Assembly: GCF_002929215.1 (NCBI RefSeq)
Contig: NZ_PJII01000003.1
Coordinates: 186,001-250,000 of the forward strand
Source: Arthrobacter sp. ZGTC412
Lineage (GTDB): Bacteria; Actinomycetota; Actinomycetes; Actinomycetales; Micrococcaceae
Length of the DNA stretch: 64,000 bases
Direction of reading: 5' to 3'
The position numbers and the translations under genes were made by a program. Below are positions 17,748-24,966 of the stretch, one piece after another (the stretch's first letter is position 1; each line of letters opens with the position of its first letter). A model generated the notes under the pieces. It was not told the origin of the DNA. It saw nothing but the letters and a program-made list of their open reading frames with translations, and made no database searches.

Positions 17748-17799
17748 ATTGCTCCGTAGGCGCCCTTTTGGGACCTCATAACGGCGCATATGGAGCAGT
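17748..17799. repeat. Palindromic intergenic element, copy 2
   Basis: The arms 17748-17764 and 17783-17799 pair with one mismatch and two G-T wobbles around an 18-nt loop. The copy lies 9 bp past the stop of the DUF503 gene. The loop (CTTTTG..ACCT..AAC) resembles that of copy 1. Confidence 0.85.
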
Positions 17800-17807
17800 C
17801 GATTGGT

Positions 17808-18101
17808 CTAGTCCTCGCTGTGGTGGTCCCGCTGCCGTGCGCTCAGCAGCTCGATTTCGGGCCTTCCGGCCACAAGGCGTTCGACGGCGTCGAGCACCTC
17901 CACGAGGTGCGCCCGGTCCGCTGCCACCAGGCCGGCGCCCACCTGCGAGCGCCGGTACTGGTCGTGATAGCCCACCTCAGCGACGGAGACGTCGTAGCGG
18001 CGCTTGATCTCCGCGAGCAGGGGCCTGATGACGGCGCGTTTCTCCTTCAGGCTTTGGACGTCGCCCAGGAGGATGTCGAATTCGATCCAGCCGATCCACA
18101 T
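17808..18101 (-). CDS. DUF503 family protein (YlxP-like)
   Basis: The 97-aa protein matches the DUF503 family in length and pattern: a first strand (WIGWIEFDILL), SLKEKRAVIRPLLAEIKRRYDVSVAEVGYHD and a closing helix. The B. subtilis homolog YlxP lies near ribosome-maturation genes; here it is alone. TAGCAT ends 6 nt before the ATG, indicating leaderless transcription. Confidence 0.85.
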   Translation of the reverse strand: MWIGWIEFDILLGDVQSLKEKRAVIRPLLAEIKRRYDVSVAEVGYHDQYRRSQVGAGLVAADRAHLVEVLDAVERLVAGRPEIELLSARQRDHHSED

Positions 18102-18107
18102 GCCTTC

Positions 18108-18113
18108 ATGCTA
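18108..18113 (-). promoter_or_regulatory. Leaderless -10 element of DUF503 gene
   Basis: On the minus strand TAGCAT is followed by GAAGGC and the ATG at 18101. Palindromic copy 3 begins 3 bp upstream of this hexamer. Confidence 0.5.
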
Positions 18114-18116
18114 TCC

Positions 18117-18168
18117 ATTGCTCCGTAATCGCCGTTCTGGAGTCTCACAAGGGCAGTTACGGAGCAAC
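18117..18168. repeat. Palindromic intergenic element, copy 3
   Basis: The arms 18117-18133 and 18152-18168 share the ATTGCTCCGTAA core and enclose an 18-nt loop. The copy lies 11 bp past the stop of the monooxygenase gene and directly upstream of the DUF503 promoter. Confidence 0.85.
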
Positions 18169-18178
18169 CGATGGGGTT

Positions 18179-18496
18179 CTAGATGGTGAGCTCACCCATC
18201 CGGTCCCAGGCGTCGCCGTCGAGCTGGCGGCTGATGATCCGGGGAGTCTCGGCGAGGGCCTGGGGCATGTCCGCCATGGCCTGCTTGAAGTGTGCGCTGT
18301 TGACGTGCTCGCCTGCGGCGTCGTCCTTGAACGCTTCCACCAGGACGTATTCGTTCGGGTCCTCCACGCTCCGGGACCAGTCGAACCACAGGTTGCCCGG
18401 CTCCTGCCGGGTGGCCTGGGTGAAGCCGGCCACCAGTCCGGGCCAACGCTCTGACCATTCGGGCTTGACCTTGAACTTAACGACGATAAAGATCAC
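18179..18496 (-). CDS. Antibiotic biosynthesis monooxygenase (ABM) domain protein
   Basis: The 105-aa protein has the ABM ferredoxin-like pattern: VVKFKVKPEW, EPGNLWFDWSRSVEDPNEYVLVEAF and a C-terminal strand. Family members act as small cofactor-free or heme-linked monooxygenases on quinols or as unassigned dimers; no substrate can be named. The GTG start overlaps the DUF1990 stop by 4 nt (GTGA), so it is the last gene of a coupled three-gene unit with DUF1990 and YjbR. Confidence 0.85.
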   Translation of the reverse strand: MIFIVVKFKVKPEWSERWPGLVAGFTQATRQEPGNLWFDWSRSVEDPNEYVLVEAFKDDAAGEHVNSAHFKQAMADMPQALAETPRIISRQLDGDAWDRMGELTI

Positions 18497-19065
18497 GGGG
18501 ATTGTCCTTCCGCGGCGAGTTGGCGTGCCCCTTCAATGTACCGGGAAGTAACGTGACGCTGCGCTGCCCGGGTGACCACACTGCCGGCTGCGTAAAACCA
18601 GCTGCCCGGTTTGCTGAATGCCCGGATTCGAAGGAGGACCTCGGCATCTCCGTTGATTACCACCTCGAAGGATTCTTCGCCCCGGGCCGGATGCCCGGGC
18701 AGCGCTCCGTACCCGAATCCGGCCGATTGGGGCATGCCCACCGGCAGGGGTTCGCGGACCCACACCACCTCGCAGGGCGCGTCCAGTCGAAAGGGCCCGA
18801 CGCCGAAGCCGCTCACCACCCGGGCTCGGGGCACCACACGCGGCGAATCAGTGCGGACGCGGAGGCCTGCCCGCCGCTGCAACTCCCATGACAGGATCCC
18901 GGCAGCCACCTGCTGGTAAGCGCTCATGCCGCTGCCAAGGTGAACCTCCTCAAGCACAGTCGCGTAGCCCTCCGGCGCCGCACCATGCTCCGTGCCCCCG
19001 ATGCCGGGGTAGCTCAGTCCGCCGCGCCAGTTCAAATCGCCGCCTGTCTTGCGCTTGATCCTCAC
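18493..19065 (-). CDS. DUF1990 family protein
   Basis: The 190-aa protein has the DUF1990 features LSYPGIGGT near the N-terminus, LGSGMSAYQQVAAGILSWELQRRAG, and a late SKPGSWFYAAGSVVTRAAQ. The function of the family is unknown. The start is taken as GTG 19065, in a GTGA overlap with the YjbR stop; the longer frame from 19101 would overlap that gene by 40 bp. It is the middle gene of a coupled unit. Confidence 0.85.
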   Translation of the reverse strand: MRIKRKTGGDLNWRGGLSYPGIGGTEHGAAPEGYATVLEEVHLGSGMSAYQQVAAGILSWELQRRAGLRVRTDSPRVVPRARVVSGFGVGPFRLDAPCEVVWVREPLPVGMPQSAGFGYGALPGHPARGEESFEVVINGDAEVLLRIRAFSKPGSWFYAAGSVVTRAAQRHVTSRYIEGARQLAAEGQSP

Positions 19066-19478
19066 AGATTTTCGCCCCTGGTCCCTGCCAGGCGTGCCCA
19101 CCCGAGCTGTTCCTGCTGCTTCCTGCTGAGGCCTGCCACCACCAGGTCATAGGAGTCCTCCACCATATCCCTGACTATGTCGTCCGGCAGTCCGCCGTCC
19201 AAGCGGACGCCGTTCCAATGCGTTTTGTTCATATGCCACGCCCCGCTGATCTCCGGGTGCGCTGCCCGGAGCTGAACAGCCAGGTTCGGCTCGCACTTGA
19301 GGTTCACGTAAAAGTCCTGGGCGTCCATCGAGGACAAGGCAAAGAGCTTGGCCTCATGCCGCGCACCGCCGGCAACATCTGCACGGACCTTGAATACGGC
19401 TGTCTCCGGCCCGAACGGGTAGTCCTCGTACGCGCCGGGAAACGAGAGGCAGATTTTCCTCAGTGCAGCAGGGTCCAT
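19062..19478 (-). CDS. MmcQ/YjbR family DNA-binding-type protein
   Basis: The 138-aa protein fits the YjbR (CyaY-like fold) family: CLSFPGAYEDYPFG near the start, LFALSSMDAQDFYVNLKCEP, HMNKTHWNGVRLDG and the DMVEDSYDLV helix. The molecular role of the family is unclear. TAGGCT ends 6 nt before ATG 19478, so the unit is probably leaderless. It diverges from the oxygenase gene with only 45 bp between start codons. Confidence 0.88.
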   Translation of the reverse strand: MDPAALRKICLSFPGAYEDYPFGPETAVFKVRADVAGGARHEAKLFALSSMDAQDFYVNLKCEPNLAVQLRAAHPEISGAWHMNKTHWNGVRLDGGLPDDIVRDMVEDSYDLVVAGLSRKQQEQLGWARLAGTRGENL

Positions 19479-19484
19479 GCAGGA

Positions 19485-19517
19485 AGCCTATAAAGCCGGC
19501 TCCTCCGGTGCTAGTCT
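19485..19517. promoter_or_regulatory. Compact divergent pair of leaderless promoters
   Basis: On the minus strand TAGGCT (19485-19490) is followed by 6 nt and ATG 19478; on the plus strand TAGTCT (19512-19517) is followed by 6 nt and ATG 19524. The start codons are 45 bp apart, so the -35 regions must overlap the opposing -10 region. Confidence 0.55.
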
Positions 19518-19523
19518 GCGAGG

Positions 19524-20552
19524 ATGTCACACGATCAGGGGGCCATACCTGTTCTGGACCTGGGCAGAGCACGGCAGGCCAACGGCTCATTCAGCCCGGA
19601 CTTCATTGAGCAGCTTCGGTACGCCACCCACAATGTGGGCTTTTTCCAGATCACCGGGTATGGCGCCGCGCCAGGCCAAGCCGAGAACTTGCTGGACGCG
19701 ATTCGGCGGTTCTTTGCCTTGCCGCTCGAGGAGAGGATGAAACTGGACAACAGGCTTTCACCCCATTTCCGCGGCTACACCCGGATGGGCACTGAGGTGA
19801 CTCAGGGGCGGGCGGATGCCCGCGAGCAGATCGACTACTCCCCCGAACGGGAGCCGGTAACGGATTATCCGTCTGACCAGCCATACTGGCTGCTTCAGGG
19901 CCCGAACCTCTGGCCCCAGGACTCCTTCCCGGAGCTGAAGCCGGCGGCCATGGATTGGGCGACATTGATGTCAGCGGTGGGAATGGAGCTGCTCCGGGCC
20001 ATCGCCGTCTCTTTGAAGCTGCCGGAGGACTATTTCGACGAGCCGTTCCAGGGTTCCCCGGCATGGATGGGCAAGTTGGTGCACTACGTGGGCGGAGTAG
20101 TGGCGGCCGCAGGTGACCAGGGCGTCGGCTCGCACGCCGACTACGGCTTTGTCACGCTCCTGCTGCAGGACGATGTAGGCGGGCTGGAAGTCCTGCCGCC
20201 CGGGGCCACCGAGTGGGCGCCTGTGGAGCCTATCCCGGGAGCCCTGGTGGTGAACCTGGGCGAAATGCTGGAGGTAGCCACGGAAGGTTATCTGGTGGCC
20301 ACCATCCACCGGGTGCAGGCGCCGCCCCCTGGTGTGGACAGGTACTCCGTCCCGTTTTTCTGGTCTCCCCGGCTTGATGCCGTGATCGACCCCGTCCCCC
20401 TGCCGCCCGAATTGAAGGCCGAAGCGCGGGGCATTTCCGACGACCCCGCCAACCCGCTCCTGGCCTCGTTCGGGATGAATATGCTCAAGGGCAGGATGCG
20501 CGCCCACCCCGACGTCACGGAGCGGCATTATCCGGAGCTTCTACAGCGCTGA
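19524..20552 (+). CDS. 2-oxoglutarate/Fe(II)-dependent oxygenase (isopenicillin N synthase family)
   Basis: The 342-aa protein has the DIOX_N start (IPVLDLGRA, VGFFQITGYG) and the 2OG-FeII core. The iron ligands are H204 and D206 (SHADYGFVTLL) and H262; the RxS pair for 2-oxoglutarate is R273 and S275. It should hydroxylate or desaturate a small molecule; the substrate cannot be told. Its 3' end overlaps the convergent CoA-binding gene by 38 bp. Confidence 0.92.
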   Translation: MSHDQGAIPVLDLGRARQANGSFSPDFIEQLRYATHNVGFFQITGYGAAPGQAENLLDAIRRFFALPLEERMKLDNRLSPHFRGYTRMGTEVTQGRADAREQIDYSPEREPVTDYPSDQPYWLLQGPNLWPQDSFPELKPAAMDWATLMSAVGMELLRAIAVSLKLPEDYFDEPFQGSPAWMGKLVHYVGGVVAAAGDQGVGSHADYGFVTLLLQDDVGGLEVLPPGATEWAPVEPIPGALVVNLGEMLEVATEGYLVATIHRVQAPPPGVDRYSVPFFWSPRLDAVIDPVPLPPELKAEARGISDDPANPLLASFGMNMLKGRMRAHPDVTERHYPELLQR

Positions 20553-20991
20553 TGCGCCGAGCGTGTCCGAGGTTGTATTTCCAGGCCTGCTGGGCGGGGC
20601 AGGTGTCCATCACGACGTCCAGCCCGGCGGCCTTGGCCCGCTCGGCTGCATCCTTGTCGATAACCCCCAGCTGAAGCCACACCGCTTTCGCCCCTACCGC
20701 GATCGCCTGGTCCACCACATCCCCCACTTTCTGGGAGTTCACAAAGCAGTCAACGACGTCGATGGGATGCTTCTCAGCGGGAATGTCGCCCAGGCTCCGG
20801 TAGCCGGCTTCCCCATGCACCGGCTCACCCGGAAGATTGACAGGGATGATCTCCATCCCCAGGCGGTCGCGGACGAAAAGCGAGGTATCGTAGGCTGCCC
20901 GCCATTCATTGGTGGTGAGGCCAACGATGGCCCACCGACCTTTGGTCCGCATCAGGCGTTCGACGACGGCAGGATCATTTTTGTGCCCCAT
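20515..20991 (-). CDS. CoA-binding domain protein (YccU-like)
   Basis: The 158-aa protein is a single Rossmann CoA-binding domain: RWAIVGLTTNEWRAAY, IIPVNLPGEPVHGEAGYRSLGDIP, VDCFVNSQKVGDVVDQAI, VWLQLGV and VMDTCPAQQ. It resembles the CoA-binding part of succinyl-CoA synthetase but lacks a catalytic partner. TAGGCT at 20998-21003 ends 6 nt before the ATG (leaderless). The gene overlaps the 3' end of the convergent oxygenase. Confidence 0.88.
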   Translation of the reverse strand: MGHKNDPAVVERLMRTKGRWAIVGLTTNEWRAAYDTSLFVRDRLGMEIIPVNLPGEPVHGEAGYRSLGDIPAEKHPIDVVDCFVNSQKVGDVVDQAIAVGAKAVWLQLGVIDKDAAERAKAAGLDVVMDTCPAQQAWKYNLGHARRISAVEAPDNAAP

Positions 20992-20997
20992 GCGCCT

Positions 20998-21003
20998 AGC
21001 CTA
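20998..21003 (-). promoter_or_regulatory. Leaderless -10 element of CoA-binding protein gene
   Basis: The minus strand reads TAGGCTAGGCGCATG. Exactly the same 15 bases precede and include the start of the ankyrin lipoprotein gene at 40637. Confidence 0.55.
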
Positions 21004-21048
21004 GCTGGCCGGGAAGGGAGGCCGGGTCAACGGACGCCACCGTGGCGG

Positions 21049-21951
21049 TTACCGGGTGAACTTCTGCAGCCATTTCGTCCCGGGCAGAGCCTTGACGGGC
21101 GCCCCGGCGGCGTTCGCACCCTGCCTGATGGCTCCCGGCACCGTATCTGCCCGTGCCCCCGGGACCGCTCCAGCCACGTGCTTTGACTCGCGCTGGGCGC
21201 CGGCTCCGTGGCCCACTGCCTGCTCCGGGAGCCCACCAGCGCCTTGGCTTTCCCTCCCGGCAGCTCCCGCGTCGCTCTTCCCGGCATCCGTGGCCAAGCC
21301 TTCCCCGCCGCCTCGTTGTGCCTCGGCGTTTCCTTGCGTCACTTGGCCGGGCGTGTTCGGTACCGGGACTTCCGGGACGCGGGGTGTGGCAGAGTGATCC
21401 TCCGCGGCGGGAGCGGTCACGGCGGATCCACCGCCAGTGACGTTTTCTTCGCTGACACCTGGCGGCAATACATCCTGCACCGCCGCTTCTGCGTCGTGTC
21501 CGTCCAGAGCATCCCGCAGTCCGGACTCAAGGGCGTTCGGCACAAGAAGACTCCAGGCAGGAGCCCAGCCTTCAAGAAGGTGTTGGATGGAGGGGCTGCC
21601 TGAGTGTCCTGGGACCGGAGTACTGGCGGCTACTCCGCCCACGCCAAGCCCCATCCCGGCTATCAGGGCGAGGCCAACCACAGTGGGCCGGTGTGCCCGA
21701 ATCCGCCGGCGCTCCGCGAGATCGTCCCCGGGTCCGCTGTCCGAAATACCGCTCCTGCCACCCGGACCGCCAGCGGACTCGTCCTCGGATTCCGCCAGCA
21801 GCACGGCAAGTTCCCCGGACGGGGCCGGAGCGGGCAGCGAAGCCAGCGATCCCAGCGCAAGAAGGGCGGCGCGAAGCTCGGAGTTCTGCCTTTGTCCGGC
21901 GTCGAGGAGCATTTCCTCCACAATTTCCGGCAGCTGATTGGCTTGGGTCAT
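21049..21951 (-). CDS. Putative membrane anti-sigma factor
   Basis: The 300-aa protein has a cytoplasmic N-terminus with a short helical EIVEEMLLDAGQRQNSELRAA segment split by a disordered stretch, one transmembrane helix (about residues 89-110) and a long Ala/Gly/Pro/Gln-rich outer part ending KWLQKFTR. No zinc-binding HxxxCxxC anti-sigma motif is present. Its ATG overlaps the sigma gene stop by 4 bp, which is the basis for the anti-sigma call. The function is inferred from position and topology only. Confidence 0.6.
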   Translation of the reverse strand: MTQANQLPEIVEEMLLDAGQRQNSELRAALLALGSLASLPAPAPSGELAVLLAESEDESAGGPGGRSGISDSGPGDDLAERRRIRAHRPTVVGLALIAGMGLGVGGVAASTPVPGHSGSPSIQHLLEGWAPAWSLLVPNALESGLRDALDGHDAEAAVQDVLPPGVSEENVTGGGSAVTAPAAEDHSATPRVPEVPVPNTPGQVTQGNAEAQRGGGEGLATDAGKSDAGAAGRESQGAGGLPEQAVGHGAGAQRESKHVAGAVPGARADTVPGAIRQGANAAGAPVKALPGTKWLQKFTR

Positions 21952-22505
21952 GGCCTCAGGTACTCCTTCACTGCCGAAAGTTCCCGGAGTTTCCCCAGCG
22001 CACGCCGCTGAAGCTGCTTCACGGCGCCGGCGGTCCTGCCCATGACTTCAGCTGTCTGCTCGACGGTGTGTCCGGCAACGAGGCGAAGGGCCAGGACCTC
22101 GCGCTGATCCCGCGGCAACCCGTCCAGCAGGTTCAGGACCTCGCGTGGCGAAATACGCTCGAGGGCTTCCGCTTCGGCAGATGGGTCCTTCCGGTGGTCC
22201 AATTCGGGCTCAAAAGGCAGCTTGGAGGGCGTACGGCTCTGGCGTCGATGGTCGTCAACCATTCGCGCGTGGGCGACGGAGAAGATAAACGTACGGAGTC
22301 CCGCGGCACCTCCGTGGATGGTGTCGAGCCGTGGAAGGACGGAGAGGAACACTTCCTGCATGGCCGCCTCCGGATCTTCGACTCCCCGGGCGGTGAGATA
22401 GCCCAGGACCTGTGATGCATAAGTCCGGTAAACGACGCTGAAGACGGACGCCCCGGCGGCTTGATCCCGCAGGGCCCCGCCTGTCAGTGCATCAGTCACG
22501 GACAT
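21948..22505 (-). CDS. RNA polymerase sigma factor, ECF/sigma-70 family
   Basis: The 185-aa protein has sigma region 2 (FSVVYRTYASQVLGYLTARGV to ARMVDDHRRQ) and region 4 (LPRDQREVLALRLVAGHTVEQTAEVMGRTAGAVKQLQRRALGKL), joined by a short charged linker, as in ECF factors. It should direct core polymerase to a stress or envelope regulon. The gene is coupled to the downstream membrane protein, its likely regulator. I see no clear self-recognised promoter upstream. Confidence 0.9.
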   Translation of the reverse strand: MSVTDALTGGALRDQAAGASVFSVVYRTYASQVLGYLTARGVEDPEAAMQEVFLSVLPRLDTIHGGAAGLRTFIFSVAHARMVDDHRRQSRTPSKLPFEPELDHRKDPSAEAEALERISPREVLNLLDGLPRDQREVLALRLVAGHTVEQTAEVMGRTAGAVKQLQRRALGKLRELSAVKEYLRP

Positions 22506-22668
22506 AGCGCTTTCAGTCAGAGAGGGGTTTATTTGAGGGGAAGGCTGGATTCCGTTCGCGGAACGCCTTTTCCCTGCATTACTTTACCGCTCAGTAACCG
22601 ATGCCTATGCCCGCCACACGTGCGTTGCGGCTGGCTGAACCAGCTGCCCCTGCCCCCGGAAAGAGAAA

Positions 22669-22712
22669 GTGCCGGCCTGGAACGTGATGGGGGACAAGTT
22701 CCAGACCGGCGC
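22669..22712 (-). terminator. Intrinsic terminator of the YegP-like gene
   Basis: The 15-nt arms 22669-22683 and 22698-22712 pair with two G-T wobbles. On the minus strand the hairpin is followed by a pyrimidine run (CTTTCTCTTTCC). It lies about 80 bp past the YegP-like stop. The rest of 22506-22791 shows no gene. Confidence 0.65.
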
Positions 22713-22791
22713 TACATAGGGGTAATCGCTGCAGGCATATCAAGGGGTACGCCTTGCAGGAAAAAAGTTCAAAAACTTTTTGGCGGTACCT

Positions 22792-23142
22792 TCAACGGGC
22801 AACTGCAGTGGTCCAGCGGGGCTTGGTTCCCTGCCGGCGTGGTCCTTTTGCCAAAACGAACGTGTGCCCGGCGGGAGTGCGCCGGTCCTCGCAGTCAGCC
22901 GGGGCGGCCGCCGGCGCAAACACAGGAGCCCCCGCGGGGGCCGGACGCGCAACAGCGCCGGCCGGACAGAGGTCGGTGACCAGCCCGGTGCCGGCGCACT
23001 CACGAACGGCAGTAATTCCGGCAGCAAGGGCGGCTTTGTCCTCGAAGGGGCCAGAGACAGCCATCACTGAGCCATCCGGCGCCAGCAGCCGGAACCTGAA
23101 AAACGAATCTTGATCAACAAATGCTTCGAACTTTCCGGCCAT
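22792..23142 (-). CDS. YegP/DUF1508-type protein
   Basis: The 116-aa protein has one YegP-like repeat (GKFEAFVDQDSFFRFRLLAPDGSVMAVSG, then a FEDKAALAAGITAVRECA helix) and an Ala/Pro-rich tail. E. coli YegP carries two such repeats; here a single copy is present. Function is unknown. ATG 23142 follows GAAGGAT at 6 nt; the longer frame from 23175 is not preferred. Confidence 0.75.
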   Translation of the reverse strand: MAGKFEAFVDQDSFFRFRLLAPDGSVMAVSGPFEDKAALAAGITAVRECAGTGLVTDLCPAGAVARPAPAGAPVFAPAAAPADCEDRRTPAGHTFVLAKGPRRQGTKPRWTTAVAR

Positions 23143-23260
23143 AACGAATCCTTCCGTTCTGCGGGTACTGCCCAATTTGCGGTCCGTCGGGCAACGTCAT
23201 CGGCGCCCGCCGGCACCAGCGATTGGGCTGGCCCGTATTCCGCGGCTGTGGTCGAACGAT

Positions 23261-23277
23261 CGGTGATTAGGTCACCG
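23261..23277. promoter_or_regulatory. Inverted repeat upstream of YegP-like gene
   Basis: CGGTGA-ttagg-TCACCG forms a 6-bp dyad with a 5-nt spacer 119 bp upstream of the YegP-like start. It could be an operator; no regulator gene is next to it. Nothing else was found in the 270-bp gap apart from the purA terminator. Confidence 0.35.
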
Positions 23278-23365
23278 GGTGTACCAAAGAGTCTCGCGGC
23301 TGCGCCCGCCGCCTGACAAGACCTGCCGCGTAAACCCTGTGTAAATTGACCCGGCCAAACAACAG

Positions 23366-23396
23366 CGGCGGGCCACCTTCGCAAGGTGGCCCGCCG
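23366..23396 (-). terminator. Intrinsic terminator of purA
   Basis: The perfect 14-bp arms 23366-23379 and 23383-23396 with a 3-nt loop lie 18 bp past the purA stop. On the minus strand CTGTTGTTT follows. Confidence 0.8.
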
Positions 23397-23413
23397 TCGT
23401 AATTTCTGAAGCG

Positions 23414-24703
23414 TCAAACGTTGATGAGGTCGTTCACCACGATGGTCTGGTCCCGGTCCGGGCCCACACCAATTGCGGAGAAGCGCGTGCCGGACAGCTT
23501 CTCCAGGGCCAGGACGTAGTTGCGTGCGTTCTCCGGCAGGTCCGCCAGGGTCCGCGCACCGGTGATGTCCTCAGTCCAGCCCTCGAAGTATTCGAAGATC
23601 GGCACCGCGTGGTGGAACTCGGTCTGTGTCATGGGCATCTCGTCGTGGCGCACACCATCCACGTCGTAGGCCACACACACCGGAATCTGCTCGATGCCGG
23701 TTAGCACGTCCAGCTTGGTGACGAAATAGTCCGTGAAGCCGTTGACGCGGGAGGCATGGCGGGCCAGGACGGCGTCGTACCAGCCGCAGCGGCGCGGCCG
23801 GCCGGTGTTGACACCGAATTCACCACCGGTCTTCTGCAGGTACAAGCCCATCTCGTCGAAGAGTTCCGTGGGGAACGGGCCGGCGCCGACGCGTGTGGTG
23901 TAGGCCTTGATGATCCCGATGGAGCGGGAGATGCGGGTGGGTCCAATGCCCGAACCCACAGACGCACCGCCCGCGGTGGGGTTGGAAGAGGTAACGAACG
24001 GGTAGGTTCCGTGGTCCACGTCCAAAAATGTTGCCTGGCCGCCTTCCATCAGGACAACCTTGCCCTCGTCCAGGGCCGTGTTCAAGACCAGGGTGCTGTC
24101 GATGACCAAGGGGCGGAGCCGTTCGGCAAAGGACAGGAAGTACTCCACGATCTCATCCACCAGGACACCACGGCGGTTGTAAACCTTGACCAGGAGTTCG
24201 TTCTTCTGGCGCAGGGAACCTTCCACCTTTTGGCGGAGGATGGACTCGTCAAAAACGTCCTGGACCCGGATGCCCAGGCGGGCCACCTTGTCCATGTACG
24301 CAGGGCCGATGCCGCGCCCGGTGGTTCCGATGGCGCGGCTGCCGAGGAAGCGCTCCGTCACCTTGTCCAGCACCTGGTGGTACGGAGCGACAAGGTGGGC
24401 GTTCGCGGAGACGCGGAGCTTTGAGGTGTCGGCGCCGCGGGCCTGAAGGCCTTCGATCTCCTGGAAGAGTGCCTCGAGGTTGACCACGCAGCCGTTGCCG
24501 ATAATAGGTACCGCATTGGGGCTGAGGATGCCTGCCGGAAGCAGCTTGAGTTCGTATTTTTCACCGCCTACGACGACGGTGTGCCCGGCGTTGTTGCCGC
24601 CGTTGGGCTTGACGACGTAGTCAACACGGCCGCCCAGCAGGTCGGTCGCCTTGCCTTTTCCTTCGTCGCCCCATTGGGCTCCTACGATCACAATTGCTGG
24701 CAT
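23414..24703 (-). CDS. purA: Adenylosuccinate synthetase
   Basis: The 429-aa enzyme joins IMP and aspartate with GTP to form adenylosuccinate, the first AMP-specific step. The motif GDEGKGK (12-18) with catalytic D13, the [11 protein letters not shown] segment, GTTGRGIGP and the late [17 protein letters not shown] are all present. ATG 24703 follows GGGAGG at 5 nt; the longer frame from 24745 is a read-through. A promoter hexamer is at 24858. Confidence 0.98.
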   Translation of the reverse strand: MPAIVIVGAQWGDEGKGKATDLLGGRVDYVVKPNGGNNAGHTVVVGGEKYELKLLPAGILSPNAVPIIGNGCVVNLEALFQEIEGLQARGADTSKLRVSANAHLVAPYHQVLDKVTERFLGSRAIGTTGRGIGPAYMDKVARLGIRVQDVFDESILRQKVEGSLRQKNELLVKVYNRRGVLVDEIVEYFLSFAERLRPLVIDSTLVLNTALDEGKVVLMEGGQATFLDVDHGTYPFVTSSNPTAGGASVGSGIGPTRISRSIGIIKAYTTRVGAGPFPTELFDEMGLYLQKTGGEFGVNTGRPRRCGWYDAVLARHASRVNGFTDYFVTKLDVLTGIEQIPVCVAYDVDGVRHDEMPMTQTEFHHAVPIFEYFEGWTEDITGARTLADLPENARNYVLALEKLSGTRFSAIGVGPDRDQTIVVNDLINV

Positions 24704-24857
24704 GGGATCCTCCCCCATTCGTTCGGGCTGCCCGGGCCCCGCCACGATGTGGCAGGTCTGGCACAGCGCCGTTCATCAGAATGCCCCGGATGGACCGGCC
24801 TTCGCTGGTCTGCGGGGCAGCACAGCGACGCAAGAGTTCCGGGGCTCTTACCACCCA

Positions 24858-24863
24858 AGTTTA
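24858..24863 (-). promoter_or_regulatory. Candidate -10 element of purA
   Basis: The minus strand reads TAAACT, with TGGACA 15 bp upstream as a possible weak -35. It predicts a leader of about 150 nt. Confidence 0.4.
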
Positions 24864-24893
24864 GCCGATCAGTTACTTTGTCCACTCGTTGGG

Positions 24894-24950
24894 CCGCCGC
24901 GGTCCTTCTTGCAGGGCAAAGGACCCTGCACCGGTGAAGGACCGCGGCGG
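24894..24950 (-). terminator. Nested hairpin after M14 peptidase gene
   Basis: An outer 15-bp perfect stem (24894-24908 and 24936-24950) encloses an inner 7-bp stem (24910-24916 and 24924-24930). It lies 16 bp past the peptidase stop. No strong T tract follows, so it may act by structure alone. Confidence 0.65.
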
Positions 24951-24966
24951 ACTGTCAGCGGTGATG

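Noticed and set aside
19000-19046. tRNA-like sequence GCCGGGGTAGCTCAG ... GTTCAAATC
   Set aside because: The D-arm and T-arm look-alikes are only about 40 nt apart with no anticodon arm or acceptor pairing, and the stretch lies within the coding region of the DUF1990 gene.
16748-19478. Genomic island or mobile element
   Set aside because: The region has short unusual genes and repeats but no integrase, transposase, tRNA attachment site or clear base-composition shift.
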